Positions 58,011-64,000 of a DNA stretch of 64,000 bases are shown one piece after another. Position numbers and translations under genes: made by a program. The first letter of the stretch is position 1. Each line of letters begins with the position of its first letter. Below the pieces are notes generated by a model. That model saw nothing but the letters and a program-made list of their open reading frames with translations, made no database searches and had not been told where the DNA came from. This stretch comes from Macrotis lagotis. Lineage: Eukaryota > Chordata > Mammalia > Peramelemorphia > Peramelidae. The stretch covers positions 242,212,583 to 242,276,582 of the forward strand of contig NC_133661.1 of NCBI RefSeq assembly GCF_037893015.1, given 5' to 3'.

Positions 58011-59474
58011 AAAATTTTTTTCTGAGGTCAACAGCTTTTCTATAATTTACCATAGAAAAGATACTTAATCTCCAAAAATGCCAGTAAAATTTACCACATG
58101 ATAAAAGAAATCAACTCCTTCAAATTTTAAATTGACCAAAAGGAAAAGGAAAATTATTTTAAAAGTAAGATTGACCAACTGGAAAAGGAAAGCAACTCAT
58201 TAAAAGTAAAATTAATCAACTAAAAAAGGAAACATAAAAGCTAACCAAAGGATATAAAATCCTAAAAATGAAAATTGGAGCAATGTACACTATTCACTTT
58301 ATGAGACACCATGATTCCATCAAATAAAACTAAAAGACTGAAAAAAATAGAAGAAAATATAAGGCACTTCAAAATGATTAACCTATAAAATAGATGAAGG
58401 AATCATAATTTATGAATTCTTGGTCTACTTAAAAGCCATGAGCAGAAAAAGAACTTGGACAGCATTATGGAAATTATCATGAAAAACTGCCTTAATATCC
58501 AAGAAAAAGAAGATAAAACAGTCTTTGAAAGAATCCATTGAACACCCCCAGAAAGAGATGTCAAAACAAATTTTGCAAGCAATATTGTAACCAAATTTCA
58601 GAATCCTCAATTAAAGGAAGGAATACTAAAAGCAATAAAAAAGCAGCAATTTAAATACCAGGGAGACACAGTCGGGATTACGAGCAATTTAGCAGTTTTA
58701 AAATTAAAGGATCAGAGGGCTTGGAATATAATATTCCAGATGGCAAAAGATCTTGGAGTAAAACCAAGAATCAATCGCCCTACCAAAATTCAGTATATTT
58801 CTTTCAAAGGAAAAGATAGGCTTTCAACAAAATAGAGAATTTTGAAACTTATCTGATAAGAAGACCAGATTTAAACAGAAAATTTGATCTTCAAGTACAA
58901 GTTTCAAGAGATGCATAAAAAGGTAAATGGAAAGAAAAAATAAGCCAGTTAATAAGACAAAACTGCCTACATTCCTATAAGGGAAGACAATATTTGTAAC
59001 TCATGAAGATTGCATTTGTTGGGATCATTGGAGGGAGTGTACTTGGATAGAAGGTGTGGGTCTAAATTGATTATAATGTGATGGTAATTTAACTAATGAG
59101 GAAATTTCTATTGGTATAGTTGGAGGGACTGTACTTAAACAGAGGATGTGGAAATAAATAATTATGATGTGATGATACTTATAGACATTGAGAATTGTAC
59201 TTCCATCTGATTAGTTGAAGTGTGACTATTTTGACAGAGGTTCTGGGTCCAAGACAGTTATAAAACAATTAATATATTAAAAGGGTTATACTAGGAAAAG
59301 ACAGAGGCATTAAATGGGCTAAATAACACCACATGAAGAGCCACAAAGGACTGATTATAGTACAGGAAAATAAGGGAGAGTATGAGCCCTCAGTAAAACT
59401 TACTTTCAACAATATTGGCTCAAAGAATAATAATGCAATAGGTTTTAGAATTTTACCCTGCCCTACAGGGAAGT

Positions 59475-59690
59475 CTGAGGTGGGGGGGGGGGAAGAGAAA
59501 GAAAGGGCAAGGAGGAGGCTGACAAAAGGAAGGCAAAAAATAAAAAGAAAAGAAAAGGGAAAGGGAATGGGAACGGGAGAAGAAAAGGGAGGGGACCTGA
59601 TAGAAGGGAGGTCAGCTTCAGAGAGGTATCAGTCAGAAGCAAAACAATGGTGGAAGGGGTAAGGGGGAGAGGAGAGACAAAAGTATGAAT
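59475..59690 (+). repeat. Purine-rich tract of an L1 inter-ORF spacer
   Basis: Over 200 bases almost free of pyrimidines, including a G10-11 run at 59482. Equivalent tracts lie upstream of ORF2 in the other L1 copies (29310-29440 on plus; 41370-41470, 45890-46030 and 55140-55250 on minus). Confidence 0.85.
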
Positions 59691-62600
59691 GAAGGAAAGA
59701 TAACATGAAGGGAAATACAGACTCAGTAATCATAATGTTGAATGTGAATGGGATAAACTATCCCATAAAATGAAAGCTAATGGCAGAGGAAATTAAAAAT
59801 CAGAATCTAACAATATGTTGGTTACAAGAAATACATTTGAAACAGAGAGATTCACAAAGATTACAGGTAAGAGACTGAAGCAGAATACATTATGCTTCAG
59901 CTAATATTAAAAAGCAAGGGTAGCAGTCCCTGATCTCAGACAAAGTAAGGGCAAAATAGATCTAATTAAAAGGGATAAGGAAAGAAACTATATCTTCCTA
60001 AAAAGTATCATGGACAAGAAGCAATATCGATATTAAACACTTGGAAGAACATCCAAGTTTTATAGGAGAAGGTAAATGAGTTGCAAGAAAACAGAGAGCA
60101 AAACTATATTAGTGGAGGACTTTAATTTCACTCTCCCAGGATTAGATAGATCTAATGACCAAATAAACAGAATGAAGTTAAAAAAGTGAATAGAATTTTT
60201 AAAAAGTAAGATATGATAGATTTCTGGGAAAATTGAATGAGGATGAAAAGGAATATACCTTCTTTTCTGTGGTGCATGACATCTACACAAAAAATTGACC
60301 ATATATTATGGCATAAAATCCTCACATTGCAGAAAATCAGACATTTTAAATACATCCTTTTCAGATTATGATATAATAAAAATTAAATGTAGTAAAGGTC
60401 CATGGAAAAATAAACTAAAATAAATTGAGAACTTAAATGTTTAAGTTAAAAGAAGGAATGGATCAAACAACAAATCATAGAAATACCCATCAATTTAATT
60501 CAAGATAATGACAATTACATAATACTGAAACTTGTAGTATTCAGCCAAAGTTGTTGTTACAGAGGATCAATGAACTGGATGGACATGCAACTAAAAAAAC
60601 CTAGAAAAAAAATTTTAAGACTCCTCAATTAAGTGCCAAATTAGAAATTCTGAAAATCAGTAGAGAAATTAATACAGCTGAAATAAATCTATTAAAACTA
60701 GTAAACAAAAAAGAGTTTGTTTTATGAAAAAAACAATCAAATAGATAAATCTTTAATCAATTTCAAAAAAAGAAAGCAGGAAATCAAATTGCCAAATATC
60801 AAAAATGAAAATGATGAACCCACAACTAATGGAGAAATTAAAAGTAATAATTCAGAACTATTTTGCCCAATTGTATGCTCACAAACCTGACAAAGTAGAA
60901 TAGATATTATTTACAAAAATATGAACTGCTTGGATTAATGGAAGAGAAAATAAAATACTAAATCCCATTTCAGAAAAAGAAATTGAACAAGTCATCAATA
61001 AAACTCCCTAAGAAAAAATCTCCAGGGTCAGATGGATTTACAAGTGAATTCTATCAAACATTTAAAGAAGAATTAATTCCAATTCTATATAAACTAGTTT
61101 AAAAAGGGAAACAGAGTTCTACCCAAATTCCTTTTATGACATCAACATGGTACTAAACAAAGAAGAGCGAAAACAGGACAAATTTATAGACCAATCTCCC
61201 TAATGAATATTGATGTAAAACTTTTAAATTATTTTTAGAAGAGATTACAGCAGGCTATCATTAGGTAGAATTCATTTCAGAAAATCAGAATGATTAAATA
61301 TTAGGGACAAAAATAAGAATAATTGTTCATATCAAAAACAAAATTAACAGAAATTTTTTGATTCTCTGAATAAAAGCTGAAAAATCCTTCAACAAAATAC
61401 ACCTATTCCTATGAAAAAACACTAGAGAGCATAGGAATAAATGGAGGTTTCTTAAAATGATAAGCATTATCTATCTAAATCCATCAGGTAAGCATTATAT
61501 GGAATGGATTTAAACTAGAAGCATTCCCAATAAAATCAGGGTGTGAAAACAAGGATGCCCATTAACATCACTATTTAATTCAATATTGCTTTAGAAATAT
61601 TGGTTTTAGTATTAAGAAAAAGCAATAAAATTTAAGGATTTAGAATAGGCAATGAGAAAACAAAACTCTCATTCTTCGAAGATTATACGATAGTATACTT
61701 AGAGAACCATAGAAAATCAACTAAAAACTACTTGAAACAATAACTTTAGCAAAGTAATAATAATAATAATAATGATACTCACATAATAAATTCACATAAA
61801 TCATCAGAATTTCTATACATGACCAGCAAAGAGATAGAAAAGACAAATTTCATTTAAAGTAACTGGAGACAACATAAAATATTGGAGAATCTACTTCCCA
61901 AGACAAACTGAGAATCTCTAGGAACACAATTAAAAATATTTTCCTTACAAATATAATCAGATTTAAACAACTGGAAAAATGGTAATTGCTCATGGGTAGG
62001 ACCAAGCTAATATAATGAAAGTTAAATAACTTTTTTCAGTGTCATGCCTATACAACTACCAAAAAACTGTTTTGTAGAGCTAGAAAAACCATTTATTTGA
62101 AGGAACAAAAGGTTTATATTATCAAGGAAATTAATACAAAAAGATGCAAAGAAAGGTAACCTAGATATTCCAGATCCATAACTATATTATCCAGTAATAG
62201 TCATTTAAAACTGTCTGTTCAGCAGTAGAATAGGTTCAAAAGAAACAGTGATAAATAACTATGACTTGAGCTTCTGAGATAAGAACTCACTATTTGATAA
62301 AAACTACAGGATTACTGGGAAAATAGTATAGTAAAAACTAGTCATAGACCCACATCTCATACCCTATACCAACATAAAGATCAAAATGGGTATAGGATTT
62401 AGACATAAAAAGGGATACCCTAAGCTAATAAAGAGAACAAGAAATAATTTATCTGTCAGATCTATGGAAGGGGGTGGAGTTTATGACCAAGCAAGAGATG
62501 GAGAACATTATAAACTACAAAATGGAGAATTGCAACTATATGAAATGAAAAAGATTTTGCACAAAAATATTAATGCAACCAAGATTAGAAAGAATATAGA

Positions 62601-63550
62601 AAGCTGAGAGAGACAATTTTCACAGCTAGTGATTTTGATAAAGGATTTGTTCTAAAATATATAGGGAAAAGAGTCAAGTAAGACTGTCTTTCCCAAGTTG
62701 TAAATCGTAAAAGTACATAAACAGGCAGTTTTCAGAACCAAAAAAATTAAAACTATCTATAGTCATATGCAAAAATGCTTCAAATCATTATTTATTGGAA
62801 ATATGCAAACTAAAACAACTCTGAGGTATCACCTCATGCCTATCAAATTGATTTTAAATGACAAAAAAGGAAAATGATCAATATTGGAGAGGATGTGGAA
62901 CACTAACATATTGTTGGTGGAGTTGTGAACTGATCCAAACATTCTGGAGAGCAATTTGAAACTATGTCCAAAGTGCAATAAAACTGCATACCCTTTGATC
63001 CAGCAGTAACACTGCTAGTTCTATATCCATATGTACAAATATATTTATTGTAGTTTTTATGTAGTGGCAAAGAATTGGAAATTGAGAGGATAGCGATCAG
63101 TTGGGGAATGGCTGAACAAATTATAGTCTATGAATGTGGCAGAGTAATATTGTTCTATAATAAATCCTCAGTGGTTGGACTTTAGAAAAGCCTGGAAAGA
63201 TATACATGAATTAATGCTGAATGAAAAGAGCAGAATCAGGAGAACACTCTAAATATTATCAGCAACATTGTGAGATTAACAGCAACTATGATGGGTGCAG
63301 CTTCTCTTTGCAGTTCAGTGATCAAGGACAATCCTGTGAGACTTATTATGGAAAATGCTGTCCATATCCAGAGAAAAACTACGGAGTCTGAATGCAGAGC
63401 AAAGCATACTATATTCACTTTTTAAAATTTCTTTTGTGTTGTTTCTTTCTCTGTCATGGCCCCCCCCCCATTCTATTTCCCCTTTCAAAATATGACCAAT
63501 ATTTAAATATGTTAAACGCAACCATACATTTACAAGTTATATAAGATTGT

Positions 63551-63604
63551 TGAAAAACACTAGAGAGCATAGGAATAAATGGAAGTTTTCTTAAAATGAT
63601 AAGC
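63551..63604 (+). repeat. Repeat of 61412-61464 inside the L1 3' UTR
   Basis: TGAAAAACACTAGAGAGCAT and onward matches 61412-61464 (ORF2) over 53 bp with one substitution and two single-base length differences, in direct orientation. Confidence 0.9.
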
Positions 63605-63735
63605 CATGGAGAGGTGGGAAGGGAAAGGAGGGTGATAGAAAGATACAGAACTCAAAAGTTTGTAAAATGAAGAATATTGAAAGCTATTTTTGTATATAAT
63701 TGGAAAAAAATAAAATAAAGTAAATTAAAAAAAAG

Positions 63736-64000
63736 ATAGGCCATGTCTAACCAAAAATAGTGATGGAAATTTGACTGTTGCACAATTTACTTAGTTCTCC
63801 CCATTCCATTCTCTAAGAAAGAAATTCCCTCAGAGGTCTTAATTATCTGATTAAATTGCTTGTATTTATCAAATTAAATTGAATCACTTCCTTATGTCCA
63901 TTTTAACAATATTGTATAGGTCCTGCACCAAATGCTATCAATATAAAACAATTGTATTAGGTCACTAGGGGGTGGGGCCTTGGGCCCTTACTGTACAGCT
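63736..64000. other. Unassigned sequence at window end
   Basis: No repeat or gene recognised. The last 45 bases are GC-richer (GGGGGTGGGGCCTTGGGCCC) and may begin another repeat beyond the window. Confidence 0.5.

Larger units (their letters stand above)
57376..58059. other. Single-copy DNA with a SINE and a MIR
   Basis: Apart from the SINE at 57628-57773 and the MIR at 57815-58010, nothing is identified. No open frame of note. Confidence 0.6.
58060..63735 (+). mobile_element. L1 LINE, 5'-truncated in ORF1, decayed
   Basis: Starts in the ORF1 coiled coil (58060), ORF1 RNA-binding part to about 58890, spacer with a purine-rich block 59475-59690, ORF2 about 59725-63200, 3' UTR and A-rich end at 63735. 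Frames are heavily broken. At the reverse transcriptase site near 61680 the best frame reads FFEDYTIVY in place of FADD. A 53-bp piece of its own ORF2 is repeated in its 3' UTR (63551-63604). Confidence 0.9.

Noticed and set aside
1-64000. Endogenous retrovirus or other virus-derived element
   Set aside because: I saw no long terminal repeats, primer-binding site or gag/pol/env-like frames; the reverse transcriptase pieces are of the L1 type (FADD context, L1 endonuclease upstream).

Overview
The window looks like nuclear DNA of a marsupial, most likely an Australian one and possibly a dasyurid-type lineage. The basis is the repeat content: many copies of a short tRNA-headed, L1-tailed SINE of the kind I know as WSINE1, composite MAR1-type SINEs with an RTE/Bov-B-like tail, marsupial-type L1 LINEs and ORF1-only HAL1 elements, plus old MIR and L2. 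The sequence is AT-rich. I find no host protein-coding gene, no RNA gene and no CRISPR array. Every open reading frame that I recognise is a piece of LINE ORF1 or ORF2; the longest in the window is a 170-codon ORF1 coiled-coil fragment. I saw no LTR, gag, pol or env remnant.

Layout. 1-4145: two minus-strand L1 copies, the first missing most of ORF2. 4146-8685: mostly single-copy DNA with old L2/MIR pieces, some SINEs and a 119-bp inverted repeat with only one mismatch (6425-6543 and 7573-7691). 8690-14945: HAL1/L1 5' halves with a near-complete minus-strand HAL1 between them. 15070-23180: minus-strand L1 3' halves around a single-copy island. 23310-25038: SINEs, a possible hAT end and an L1/HAL1 piece. 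25040-33465: a HAL1 split by a full-length-sized L1 with an 11-bp target duplication. 33466-50135: a stack of minus-strand L1s including one nearly full-length copy (36990-43915), with a truncated plus-strand L1 and a plus-strand HAL1 nested inside. 50150-57375: a plus-strand L1 interrupted by a probable retrocopy of an unknown transcript and by a near-full-length minus-strand L1 that has a perfect 11-bp target duplication. 58060-63735: a decayed plus-strand L1.

Nothing here works together as a pathway. The interest is in the nesting order, which gives relative ages, in differences among the L1/HAL1 ORF1 coiled coils, in a C-rich SINE group, and in the near-perfect inverted repeat in otherwise old DNA. 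Repeat boundaries are by eye and usually good to within 5-30 bases; family names are from memory of consensus sequences, not from a search.
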